Source of the DNA: SIG575 sp045542485
GTDB taxonomy: Bacteria > Bacillota > Clostridia > Oscillospirales > Acutalibacteraceae
Assembly: GCA_045542485.1 (NCBI GenBank)
Contig: JAZQLC010000001.1
Coordinates: forward strand, 1-30,629
Reading direction: 5' to 3'
DNA: 30,629 nt
Of the stretch, positions 22,795 through 30,232 are shown piece after piece; position 1 is the first letter of the stretch, and each line of letters starts with the position of its first letter. Under the pieces are notes generated by a model. That model did no database searches. It saw only the letters and a list, made by a program, of their open reading frames with translations, and had not been told where the DNA came from. Position numbers and translations under genes: made by a program.

Positions 22795-24225
22795 TTAATA
22801 TTTTCTGCTGAGAAGAGCCTCAGCTTCTTCGCGTGTAATTTTCTTTGCATTACAATCTGCCATAATCTGAACATCTTTATCGTTAAGCTTGTAGAATTTC
22901 CAAATAATCAGACCGGCAAGACAACCAATCGCAGGTATCATTACATAAACAAACCAAAGAACATCAAGAGCGTGTGGCGACTGAATAACACCTGAAGTTG
23001 AAAGTTCCTGGAAATTCTCAACTTCAACACTCTTCCATCCTGTTGATTTAAGACCAAGAAGGAACATACCTAAAGCACCTGAAATCGCAGCAGTAAGTTT
23101 GACCATAAATGTCTGGATTGCAAAAGTGATGCCGTTTGCTTCTATACCTGAAGTATATTTTCCGTATTCAGCACAGTCAGGCGTAAACATAAACATAAGA
23201 ACACCATAGATGCCCATGGGGATTGCACGGAGAGTTGAAAGAACGATGTAAATATAAATGTTCTGTCTGCCCACAATCCAGATTATAAAGCTAAGAGCAA
23301 CATTTAGTATGTTACAAAGCACCATAAGCTTTGTTTTGTCAATCTTCTTCAGCATTCTCGGGATAAGAAGAGAGAAAATAAGCTGAGGAACAACTCCGAT
23401 TGCACCTACGACGAGGGCAAAAAGTTCATTATTAAAAATATAATATGAAACAAAGAGATTGAATGAAGCACTTACATTAAATGCAGAATAGAAGAAATAT
23501 CCGATGTAATATATGAAGAGATATTTATTCTTTACCAAATATCTGAACATCGATCTGATTGTGAAAGTCTCCTCATCAACAGCTGTAAAACGTTCCTTGA
23601 TATTGAAAAGAACAGGTATCATTGTTACAGTAGCACCAATTGCGATTACAACAGCAACTACTGAATAGTTTGAATTGATTTGCTGACTTACAAGTACATT
23701 TGCGATAAGTGTAGCAACAGCAGTACCTACACCGCCCCAGATGCTTTTATATGAAAGCATACAGTTTCTTTCGTCCATATTTTTTGTCATAGATGTGATA
23801 ACACCGTAAATTGGAACATCGCATAATGTGTAAGCTGTATCCCAGCAGATATATGCAACTGCAAACCACACAAGTTTAAGTGTTTCGCCGCTACTTTTCG
23901 GAATAATAAAGAGAAGAATCGTTGAAAGCGGAATAAATACAGTTGAAATCTTAAGCCACGGAAGATACTTCTTACCGCTTCTGAATTTGACTGAGTCAAA
24001 AATAACACCGAAAATAGCATCATTGATTGCGTCCCAAACCTTGACAAGAAGCATAATTGTACCTGCTTTTGCAAGATTTACTCCCTGAAACATTAGGTAA
24101 GTTACGAGGAAAGTTGAAACGAGAGTATATATCATATTCTGACCAACAAAATAGATATAATAACTCTTTCTTTCAGGAGAAGAAGTTTCCCATCCGAGTG
24201 GTGTTTCTGTCAGCTTTTTAAACAC
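22795..24225 (-). CDS. GPH-family sugar (probably glucuronide/uronate):cation symporter
   Basis: A 476-residue transporter of the glycoside-pentoside-hexuronide (MelB-like) family with about 12 hydrophobic segments. Typical marks are KVWDAINDAIFGVIFD near 63-78 (the cation-site region), RSGKKYLPWL, CWDTAYTLCDVPIYGVITSMTKNMDERNCMLSY near 128-160 and PDCAEYGKYTSGIEANGITFA in the second half. As first gene of the uronate operon it probably imports glucuronate or a glucuronide; the substrate is inferred from context. The start is GTG with GGGGTGA upstream. A 72-nt leader separates it from the operon promoter. Confidence 0.9.
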   Translation of the reverse strand: MFKKLTETPLGWETSSPERKSYYIYFVGQNMIYTLVSTFLVTYLMFQGVNLAKAGTIMLLVKVWDAINDAIFGVIFDSVKFRSGKKYLPWLKISTVFIPLSTILLFIIPKSSGETLKLVWFAVAYICWDTAYTLCDVPIYGVITSMTKNMDERNCMLSYKSIWGGVGTAVATLIANVLVSQQINSNYSVVAVVIAIGATVTMIPVLFNIKERFTAVDEETFTIRSMFRYLVKNKYLFIYYIGYFFYSAFNVSASFNLFVSYYIFNNELFALVVGAIGVVPQLIFSLLIPRMLKKIDKTKLMVLCNILNVALSFIIWIVGRQNIYIYIVLSTLRAIPMGIYGVLMFMFTPDCAEYGKYTSGIEANGITFAIQTFMVKLTAAISGALGMFLLGLKSTGWKSVEVENFQELSTSGVIQSPHALDVLWFVYVMIPAIGCLAGLIIWKFYKLNDKDVQIMADCNAKKITREEAEALLSRKY

Positions 24226-24252
24226 TTAGTCATCACCCCAGTCCGATTTTAC

Positions 24253-24287
24253 AGTTATCTGCCACGATATGTAAATTACAGATAGCT
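24253..24287. promoter_or_regulatory. Candidate operator in the uronate operon leader
   Basis: Two symmetric elements lie between the promoter and the first gene: TGTAAATTACA (24270-24280), an 11-bp palindrome around one base, and AGTTATCTG (24254-24262) facing CAGATAGCT (24279-24287) with one mismatch. Either may bind a repressor or form a leader stem. No regulator gene is present in the operon. Confidence 0.35.
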
Positions 24288-24297
24288 ACACATACAG

Positions 24298-24326
24298 ATT
24301 ATAATATAAACTCTGTATTAAATCAA
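24298..24326 (-). promoter_or_regulatory. Promoter of the uronate operon
   Basis: TTGATT (complement of 24321-24326), a 17-nt spacer and TATAAT (complement of 24298-24303). It is the only good promoter found upstream of the symporter gene. Confidence 0.7.
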
Positions 24327-24377
24327 TAAAAATTTTGTTTTATATTAAATAAAAAGTTTATAATGTTTAGACATTAA

Positions 24378-24410
24378 AAGAAAAAGCACCGACAATAATC
24401 GGTGCTTTTT
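24378..24410 (-). terminator. Terminator of the tRNA-His/tRNA-Gln transcript
   Basis: AAAAAGCACCGA and TCGGTGCTTTTT form a perfect 12-pair stem with a six-base loop, starting one base after the CCA end of tRNA-Gln. A T-rich tail follows on the - strand. Confidence 0.88.
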
Positions 24411-24411
24411 C

Positions 24412-24486
24412 TGGCTGGGATGGCTGGATTTGAACCAGCGGATAACGGAGTCAAAGTCCGGTGCCTTACCACTTGGCGACACCCCA
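24412..24486 (-). tRNA. tRNA-Gln (anticodon TTG)
   Basis: A full cloverleaf with encoded CCA: acceptor TGGGGTG/CATCCCA (one G-T pair), D arm GCC/GGC, anticodon loop CTTTGAC with TTG at 34-36, and T arm GCTGG-TTCAAAT-CCAGC. The anticodon stem CCGGA/TCCGT has a C-T mismatch at pair 27-43, where most glutamine tRNAs have A-T. It is transcribed after tRNA-His from the same promoter. Confidence 0.95.
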
Positions 24487-24515
24487 ATATATAAAATTAA
24501 AAAAAGACAAAAAAA

Positions 24516-24593
24516 TGGGGTGGATGATCGGGGTCGAACCGACGACCTCCAGGGCCACAACCTGGCACTCTAACCAACTGAGCTACATCCACC
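24516..24593 (-). tRNA. tRNA-His (anticodon GTG)
   Basis: A full cloverleaf with encoded CCA: acceptor GTGGATG/CATCCAC plus the extra G at -1 facing C73, the histidine identity element. The anticodon stem is CCAGG/CCTGG with loop TTGTGGC (GTG), and the T arm is GTCGG-TTCGACC-CCGAT. It is the first RNA gene of the pair, 29 nt upstream of tRNA-Gln. Confidence 0.96.
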
Positions 24594-24678
24594 AAATAAA
24601 ACAATATTTTATTTTTCGGAATATCCGCGACGCGGAACTTATTGTGGCAACACTAATATTCCGTAAACAACGTACATA
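24594..24678 (-). promoter_or_regulatory. Structured 5' leader of the tRNA transcript
   Basis: Between the predicted start (about 24672) and tRNA-His, 24617-24663 can fold as a three-way junction. On the - strand the closing stem is CGGAATA/TATTCCG; the first hairpin is TTA-GTG with CAC-AA-TAA around a TTGC loop; the second is TCCGC-GTC-GCGGA. The remaining 23 bases to the tRNA are A/T-rich. The role is unknown. Confidence 0.5.
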
Positions 24679-24707
24679 ATTATAACAGAGATATTCATTT
24701 ATGTCAA
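24679..24707 (-). promoter_or_regulatory. Consensus promoter of the tRNA genes
   Basis: TTGACA (complement of 24702-24707), a 17-nt spacer and TATAAT (complement of 24679-24684): a perfect sigma-A consensus, fitting a strongly expressed stable RNA unit. Confidence 0.85.
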
Positions 24708-24831
24708 TAGAAAGTTGAAAATTTTTTCTTGCATTTTTTAAAGATTTTTCAACAGTTTTTCAATTAATTTGTACAAACTAAATGTAAATTGATTTTTGAG
24801 ACCAATAAAGAAAAAATCATCAAAGAAATCA

Positions 24832-24860
24832 TTGACTTTTATTTTTTTTCAATATAAAAT
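24832..24860 (+). promoter_or_regulatory. Promoter of the Na/phosphate cotransporter gene
   Basis: TTGACT (24832-24837), a 17-nt spacer and TAAAAT (24855-24860). The gap 24708-24831 between this and the divergent tRNA promoter is A/T-rich and holds only a possible 11-bp-phased repeat (see findings). Confidence 0.65.
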
Positions 24861-24895
24861 GTTGTTGTAACAAATCTTAAGAAGTGGTGATAAAT

Positions 24896-26533
24896 ATGGG
24901 TATATTAGATTTTGTTATATTCCTTGGCGGTGTGGGTCTTTTCCTGTACGGTATTAAAATTATGGGTCAGGGTCTTGAAATGGCTGCCGGCAGCAAACTC
25001 AAGTCATTACTTGACAAAGTAACATCCAATAAATTTATGGCTGTTCTTATTGGTGTCCTGATCACTGCATTGATTCAGAGTTCTTCCGCTACTACTGTTA
25101 TGGTAGTAGGTTTCGTTAACGCAGGACTTATGAATCTCGTTCAGGCGACCGGCGTTATAATGGGTGCTAACATCGGTACAACGGTAACCAGCGTACTTAT
25201 TGCGCTCGACCTTTCTACTCTTGCTCCAATTTTCGTATTTGGCGGCGCAGCACTGCTCGTTTTTGCTAAGAAAAAATTTCTGACACACATTGGTGAAATA
25301 TTTGCTGGTTTCGGTCTTCTTTTCCTCGGTATGGATACAATGTCTGCTGCCATGACTCCTCTTCAGGATTCACCTTTCTTTACAGACCTGATGATAAAAG
25401 CCAACAATCCCGCAATAGCTATTCTTGTTGGTCTTGTTTTTACAGCAGTTATCCAGAGTTCATCTGCAAGTATCGGTATTTTACAGGCTCTTGCTATCAA
25501 AGGTCTTGTTCCGATTGAATTTGCAGTTTTTGTTCTTTTCGGTCAGAACATCGGTACTTGTGTCACAGCTCTTCTTTCAGCAGCAGGCGGTAAAACAAAC
25601 TCAAAGAGAGCAGCTGTTATTCACCTCCTTTTCAATGTTTTCGGTACGCTGATATTTATTATTATATCTCTCTTTACACCTTATATTGACCTTTTGAAGA
25701 TGATAAGCGATGATACAGTTGTTCAGATTTCAGCAGCACACATCATTTTCAACGTAGGCAGCACATTGATTCTTTTCCCCTTCTCAAATCTTATGGTTAC
25801 ACTTTCTCGTCGGCTCATCCCCGACAAAGAGGACAAGCTTTCAAGAACACCTCAGCTTTCATATCTTGACGAGCGTATTCTTTCAACACCTCCCCTTGCA
25901 GTCAAACAGGCAGGTAACGAGGTTGTAAGAATGGCTGAACTCGCCAAGGAAAACTTCCTGAAAGCAGCCAAAGCTTTTATAAGTATTGATGATTCTGAAC
26001 TTTCAGAAATTGAAGACACGGAAGAAGTTATCAATTTCCTCAACCACAGTATCACACCTTATCTCGTTAAAATAAACAATCTTGATATCAGCGAACAGGA
26101 CTCAGCATACATCAGTAGTCTTTTCCACGCAATAACGGATATCGAGCGTATAGGTGACCACGCAACAAATCTCGCAGAAGCTACTATTTACAGAAAAGAA
26201 AACAAACCTGTGCTTTCTGAGGATGCCATCAACGAGCTGAAGGTTATGGTTGAAAACATCGAGAAACTTCTTGATAAATCAATAAACATTTTCAAAAATC
26301 AGTCTGCAACTTACGATGAAGCAAAAGAAACTGTTGATATTGAGGAATATATTGACGACCTTCACGATGAGGCAAATGCAAACCACATCAAGCGTATGAA
26401 CAAAGGCAAGTGCGACACAAAGGCCGGAATGTTATTCATCAATACCATCACTGACTTTGAAAGAGTTGCTGACCACGCAATCAACATCGCATTCTATATT
26501 CCAAATCCACCTCAGGTTGTTTCTGATAACTAA
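24896..26533 (+). CDS. Na/phosphate cotransporter (NptA/PNaS family) with PhoU-like domain
   Basis: A 545-residue protein. The N-terminal half holds two inverted Na/Pi-II repeats, each with the QSSSA signature (ALIQSSSATTVMVVGF and AVIQSSSASIGILQAL), and about eight hydrophobic segments. The C-terminal half (about 335-545) is soluble, helical and PhoU-like, with two similar sections ending DIERIGDHATNLAE and DFERVADHAINIAF. The protein should import phosphate with sodium; the PhoU-like part may sense phosphate state. The frame opens at a GTG at 24884, but GGTGA at 24886-24890 points to the ATG at 24896. It is a single gene with its own promoter and terminator. Confidence 0.93.
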   Translation: MGILDFVIFLGGVGLFLYGIKIMGQGLEMAAGSKLKSLLDKVTSNKFMAVLIGVLITALIQSSSATTVMVVGFVNAGLMNLVQATGVIMGANIGTTVTSVLIALDLSTLAPIFVFGGAALLVFAKKKFLTHIGEIFAGFGLLFLGMDTMSAAMTPLQDSPFFTDLMIKANNPAIAILVGLVFTAVIQSSSASIGILQALAIKGLVPIEFAVFVLFGQNIGTCVTALLSAAGGKTNSKRAAVIHLLFNVFGTLIFIIISLFTPYIDLLKMISDDTVVQISAAHIIFNVGSTLILFPFSNLMVTLSRRLIPDKEDKLSRTPQLSYLDERILSTPPLAVKQAGNEVVRMAELAKENFLKAAKAFISIDDSELSEIEDTEEVINFLNHSITPYLVKINNLDISEQDSAYISSLFHAITDIERIGDHATNLAEATIYRKENKPVLSEDAINELKVMVENIEKLLDKSINIFKNQSATYDEAKETVDIEEYIDDLHDEANANHIKRMNKGKCDTKAGMLFINTITDFERVADHAINIAFYIPNPPQVVSDN

Positions 26534-26539
26534 AAAATC

Positions 26540-26571
26540 ACGGATATATCACAACGATATATCCGTTTTTT
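26540..26571 (+). terminator. Terminator of the Na/phosphate cotransporter gene
   Basis: ACGGATATATC (26540-26550) pairs with GATATATCCGT (26556-26566) around a five-base loop, followed by a T-run to 26571. Confidence 0.87.
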
Positions 26572-26584
26572 AGTTAATGATATA

Positions 26585-26612
26585 TTGAAATATTTTTTAA
26601 AAGGTGTATAAT
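26585..26612 (+). promoter_or_regulatory. pncB-nfo promoter
   Basis: TTGAAA (26585-26590), a 16-nt spacer and TATAAT (26607-26612). A second TATAAT at 26618-26623 has no good -35 partner. Confidence 0.6.
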
Positions 26613-26644
26613 ACAACTATAATCACTTGAAAGGTCTGAATCTT

Positions 26645-28096
26645 ATGAACATCTATGACAAAAGAAATCTGACAATGCTCTTCGATTTTTATGAATTAAC
26701 TATGGCAAACGGCTATTTCAAAAACGGAATCGGCGATAAAATTGCATATTTTGATATGTTTTTCAGAAAGGTTCCCGACAACGGCGGTTTCGCAATTATG
26801 GCCGGTGTTGAGCAGATGGTTGATTATCTTAAAAATCTCAGTTTTACAGAAGACGACATCAAATTTCTCGGAACAAAAGGTTTTGGCGAAGATTTCTTAG
26901 ACTATCTCAGAAACTTCGAATTCAAATGCGATGTCTGGACTATCAGGGAAGGTACACCTATCTTTCCCGGTGAACCTATTGTAACCGTAAAAGGACCTGT
27001 TATTCAGGCTCAATTTATTGAAACAATGATTCTTCTTTCAATCAACCACCAGAGCCTTATTGCAACTAAAGCCAACAGAATCGTAAGAGCTTCACAAGGC
27101 AGAGCAGTAATGGAATTCGGTTCACGCCGTGCTCAGGGTTTTGACGGAGCAATTCTTGGTGCAAGAGCTGCTTATATCGGAGGATGTGCAGGTACGGCCT
27201 GTACAATTTCTGACAGTCTCTATGGTGTCCCGGCGCTCGGCACAATGGCACACAGTTGGATTCAGATGTTTGATACAGAACTTGAAGCTTTCTGCGCCTA
27301 TGCGAGAGAGTATCCTGACAACTGCACATTACTCATAGACACTTATAATGTTATCCACTCAGGCATTCCCAACGCTATCGAAGCATTTAAAAGAGAAGTC
27401 CTCCCCCGTGGTTTCAGACCGAAAGGCGTCAGAATCGATAGCGGTGATATTACTTACCTTTCAAAGAAAGCAAGAAAAATGCTGGATGAAGCCGGTTTTG
27501 AAGATTGCAAAATTGTCGCTTCCAACTCACTTGATGAATATATAATCAGAGATATGCTTCTGCAAGGTGCAAAGGTCGATTCCTTTGGTGTGGGCGAAAG
27601 ACTTATCACAGCATCATCAACACCTGTTTTCGGTGGTGTTTATAAACTTGTTGCTGTCGAAAACGAAAACGGTGAACTTATTCCCAAAATCAAAATCAGC
27701 GAAAATGTTGCAAAAATCACCACACCCGGCTTCAAGAATGTTTACAGACTTTATGATAACGAAACAGGCAAAGCTATGGCTGACCTTATTACACTTGCAG
27801 ATGAAACAATAAACGATGAACAGCCATATGAGCTCTTTGACCCTGAACACACCTGGAAACGCAAGACTATCGAAAACTTCACATCGGTTTCACTTAAAGA
27901 AAAAATCTTTGAAAACGGTAAGTATATCGGCAAGGAAAGAGATATACGCGAACTGCGTGATTATTGCGCCGCACAGATCGATACATTATGGGATGAAGTT
28001 AAACGATTCGAAAATCCGCACAATTATTATGTTGACCTCTCACAGAAGCTTTGGGACGAAAAGAACAGACTTCTTGAAAGTCACAAGAAAGGTTGA
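26645..28096 (+). CDS. pncB: Nicotinate phosphoribosyltransferase
   Basis: A 483-residue enzyme that makes nicotinate mononucleotide from nicotinate and PRPP in the NAD salvage (Preiss-Handler) pathway. Family blocks are MLFDFYELTMANGYF at the start, YFDMFFRKVPDNGGFAIMAG, INHQSLIATKANRIVRAS, EFGSRRAQGFDGA, GTMAHSWIQMF (the phosphohistidine region), GVRIDSGDI and DSFGVGERLITA. The length fits the long Bacillota type. The frame can open at TTG 26627, but ATG 26645 has AAAGGT at 26630-26635 in reasonable position. nfo follows within six bases. Confidence 0.95.
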   Translation: MNIYDKRNLTMLFDFYELTMANGYFKNGIGDKIAYFDMFFRKVPDNGGFAIMAGVEQMVDYLKNLSFTEDDIKFLGTKGFGEDFLDYLRNFEFKCDVWTIREGTPIFPGEPIVTVKGPVIQAQFIETMILLSINHQSLIATKANRIVRASQGRAVMEFGSRRAQGFDGAILGARAAYIGGCAGTACTISDSLYGVPALGTMAHSWIQMFDTELEAFCAYAREYPDNCTLLIDTYNVIHSGIPNAIEAFKREVLPRGFRPKGVRIDSGDITYLSKKARKMLDEAGFEDCKIVASNSLDEYIIRDMLLQGAKVDSFGVGERLITASSTPVFGGVYKLVAVENENGELIPKIKISENVAKITTPGFKNVYRLYDNETGKAMADLITLADETINDEQPYELFDPEHTWKRKTIENFTSVSLKEKIFENGKYIGKERDIRELRDYCAAQIDTLWDEVKRFENPHNYYVDLSQKLWDEKNRLLESHKKG

Positions 28097-28101
28097 TTAA
28101 T

Positions 28102-28935
28102 ATGTTGAAAATAGGTTGTCACCTTTCTGCCTCAGCCGGATATGTAAATATGATTAAAGAAGCGTTGAGCATTAACGCTGACACTTTTCAGTTTTTCACA
28201 AGGAATCCAAGGGGCGGAAAAGCCAAGAACATCAACGAAAACGATGTAAAAGAGTTCCTTAAACTTGCTGAAGAAAACAATTTTGTACAGATTCTGGCTC
28301 ACGCGCCCTATACACTTAATGCTTGTTCCGAAAATGCGAGAACCCGAGAATTTGCTCTTGAGGTTTTTTCAGATGACCTGAGAAGAATGGAATATACACC
28401 GAATAATCTCTATAATTTCCACCCCGGCAGTCATGTGGGACAAGGAGCCGAAAAAGGAATAGAACTGATTGCAGACACACTTAACACTGTTCTGTTTGAA
28501 GATATGACAACAACTGTGCTGCTTGAAACTATGGCAGGAAAAGGCAGTGAAGTCGGCAGAAGCTTTGAAGAAATCAGAGCGATCATTGACAAGGTAAATC
28601 TCAGTGAAAAACTCGGTGTCTGTCTTGACACCTGCCACGTTTTCGATGGTGGTTATGATATTGTGAATAATCTTGACGGTGTTCTTGATGAATTTGACAG
28701 GGTTATCGGTCTCGAGAGATTAAAGGCGATACATCTCAACGACAGCCTCCACGGTTTTGAAAGTCACAAGGACAGACACGCTAAAATCGGTGAAGGACAT
28801 CTTGGTAACGAAGCGATTATAAGAATAATTAATCACGAAAAGTTAAGACACCTCCCCTTTTTCCTGGAAACACCAAACGATGTGGAAGGGTACGGAAAAG
28901 AAATTGCTTTCCTCAAATCAAACTTTAAAGAATAA
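28102..28935 (+). CDS. nfo: Endonuclease IV (AP endonuclease)
   Basis: A 277-residue TIM-barrel, tri-zinc enzyme that cuts at abasic sites in base-excision repair. Signature segments in order: GCHLSASAGYVNM, FQFFTRNPRGG, LAHAPYTLN, NFHPGSHVGQGAEKG, VLLETMAGKGSEVG, GVCLDTCHVFDGGYD, AIHLNDSLHGFESHKDRHAKIGEG and FFLETPND. These carry the His/Glu/Asp zinc ligands. The frame can open at TTG 28093, but the ATG at 28102 sits at good distance from AAAGG at 28088-28092. It starts five bases after the pncB stop codon, so it is co-transcribed. Confidence 0.96.
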   Translation: MLKIGCHLSASAGYVNMIKEALSINADTFQFFTRNPRGGKAKNINENDVKEFLKLAEENNFVQILAHAPYTLNACSENARTREFALEVFSDDLRRMEYTPNNLYNFHPGSHVGQGAEKGIELIADTLNTVLFEDMTTTVLLETMAGKGSEVGRSFEEIRAIIDKVNLSEKLGVCLDTCHVFDGGYDIVNNLDGVLDEFDRVIGLERLKAIHLNDSLHGFESHKDRHAKIGEGHLGNEAIIRIINHEKLRHLPFFLETPNDVEGYGKEIAFLKSNFKE

Positions 28936-28978
28936 AAAAATATACCGTGTAACATTTTATGCTACACGGTAATTTTTT
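28933..28978. terminator. Bidirectional terminator (nfo / S1 gene)
   Basis: TACCGTGTA (28943-28951) pairs with TACACGGTA (28963-28971), with an inner CAT/ATG stem. A T-run (28973-28978) follows on the + strand and an A-run (28933-28940) precedes, giving a T-run for the - strand. Confidence 0.85.
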
Positions 28979-28990
28979 GTTTTGAATTAA

Positions 28991-30232
28991 TTATTCAGCG
29001 TCAGTAGCTTCTTCGGCTGTTTCAACAGCTTCTTCAACAACTTCTTCAGCTGCTTCCTCTTCCTTTACTTCGGGTTCAAGGAGTTCACGGATTGAAAGGC
29101 TAACGCGATTCTTTTCAAAATCAATAGCTGTAATCTTAACCTTAACTTCCTGACCGATTGAAAGCTCATCCTGAGGCTTTGCAACATGCTTATTAGCAAT
29201 CTGAGAAATGTGAATAAGACCTTCAACGCCGGGAATAACCTGTGCAAATGCACCGAATGTTGTCATGCCGACAATCTTAACATCAAGAACTGTATCAACA
29301 GGATAATCTCTCTTGAGGATTTCCCAGGGATTGTCCTCTGCGCGTTTGTAGCCGAGAGAGATTCTCTTCTTCTCTGCGTCTACTTCTTTGATGAATACTT
29401 TAACAGTATCGCCTACTTTTACAACGTCTGAAGGATGCTTGATACGTTTCCATGAAAGTTCAGAAATATGTACCATACCTTCAACGCCGGGAGCAAGTTC
29501 AACAAATGCACCGTAGTTTGTGAGAGTCTTGACTGTGCCTGTGTATTCCTGTTCAACTGCGAGCTGAGCCCAGAACTGTGAAATGATTTCTTTTCTTTCT
29601 TCACGAAGGACTGTGCGAATTGAACCAACAGCACGTTTGCGTTTCTCGTCAACTTCGATAACCTTGAACTTAACAGTTGTTCTGAGAAGTTCATCAAGGG
29701 GCTGACCCTTGGGGATACCTGTAAGTGATGCGGGAACGAAAACTTTAACACCGTTTGTGAGAACACGGATACCACCACGAACGAGTTCAGTTACGACACC
29801 TTCAAATACAGCGTCTTCAACAGCTGCTGCCTTAACAAAATCTGTCCAGAGTCTACCTGCATCTGCTCTCTTCTTTGAAAGCATTACAGTACCTTCTGCG
29901 TCATTTGTTTTCATAATGATGAGTTCAAACTCATCGCCGATTTTTACTTCTTTTGAAGCATCAGCAGCGGGGTCATTACTGTATTCGCTCATAGGAACGA
30001 AACCAGCATGTTTTCTGCCAATATCAACCTGAATCTCTGTAGGTGTGATGCCCATGACTACGCCGATAACTCTCTGATTAGAGTTCATATTTGCAAGTGA
30101 AACTTCAAGAGCTTCTGTGAAATCCATATCATCGGTTATTTCTCTCGCAGCCTCGACAGTGGTCACCTCCTGTTCAGCACCGGCATCTACCTTTGCTTCA
30201 ATTTCAATCGGTTCGTTAACAATTTCGGACAT
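28991..30232 (-). CDS. rpsA: S1 RNA-binding domain protein (ribosomal protein S1-like)
   Basis: A 413-residue protein with four S1 (OB-fold) domains at about 50-123, 138-208, 225-298 and 312-384. The last two are closest to consensus (GTVKTLTNYGAFVELAPGVEGMVHISELSW and KIVGMTTFGAFAQVIPGVEGLIHISQI). N- and C-terminal tails are strongly acidic. In Bacillota such four-domain S1 homologues bind mRNA, often with the 30S subunit, but are not always true ribosomal S1. AAAGGAGGT lies eight bases before the ATG. Its first 17 nt overlap the end of ispH in another frame, so the two are translationally linked. Confidence 0.88.
   Translation of the reverse strand: MSEIVNEPIEIEAKVDAGAEQEVTTVEAAREITDDMDFTEALEVSLANMNSNQRVIGVVMGITPTEIQVDIGRKHAGFVPMSEYSNDPAADASKEVKIGDEFELIIMKTNDAEGTVMLSKKRADAGRLWTDFVKAAAVEDAVFEGVVTELVRGGIRVLTNGVKVFVPASLTGIPKGQPLDELLRTTVKFKVIEVDEKRKRAVGSIRTVLREERKEIISQFWAQLAVEQEYTGTVKTLTNYGAFVELAPGVEGMVHISELSWKRIKHPSDVVKVGDTVKVFIKEVDAEKKRISLGYKRAEDNPWEILKRDYPVDTVLDVKIVGMTTFGAFAQVIPGVEGLIHISQIANKHVAKPQDELSIGQEVKVKITAIDFEKNRVSLSIRELLEPEVKEEEAAEEVVEEAVETAEEATDAE

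Noticed and set aside
24345..24679. Short open frames over the tRNA pair on both strands
   Set aside because: They only read through the two tRNA genes and their leader; the tRNA folds explain the sequence.
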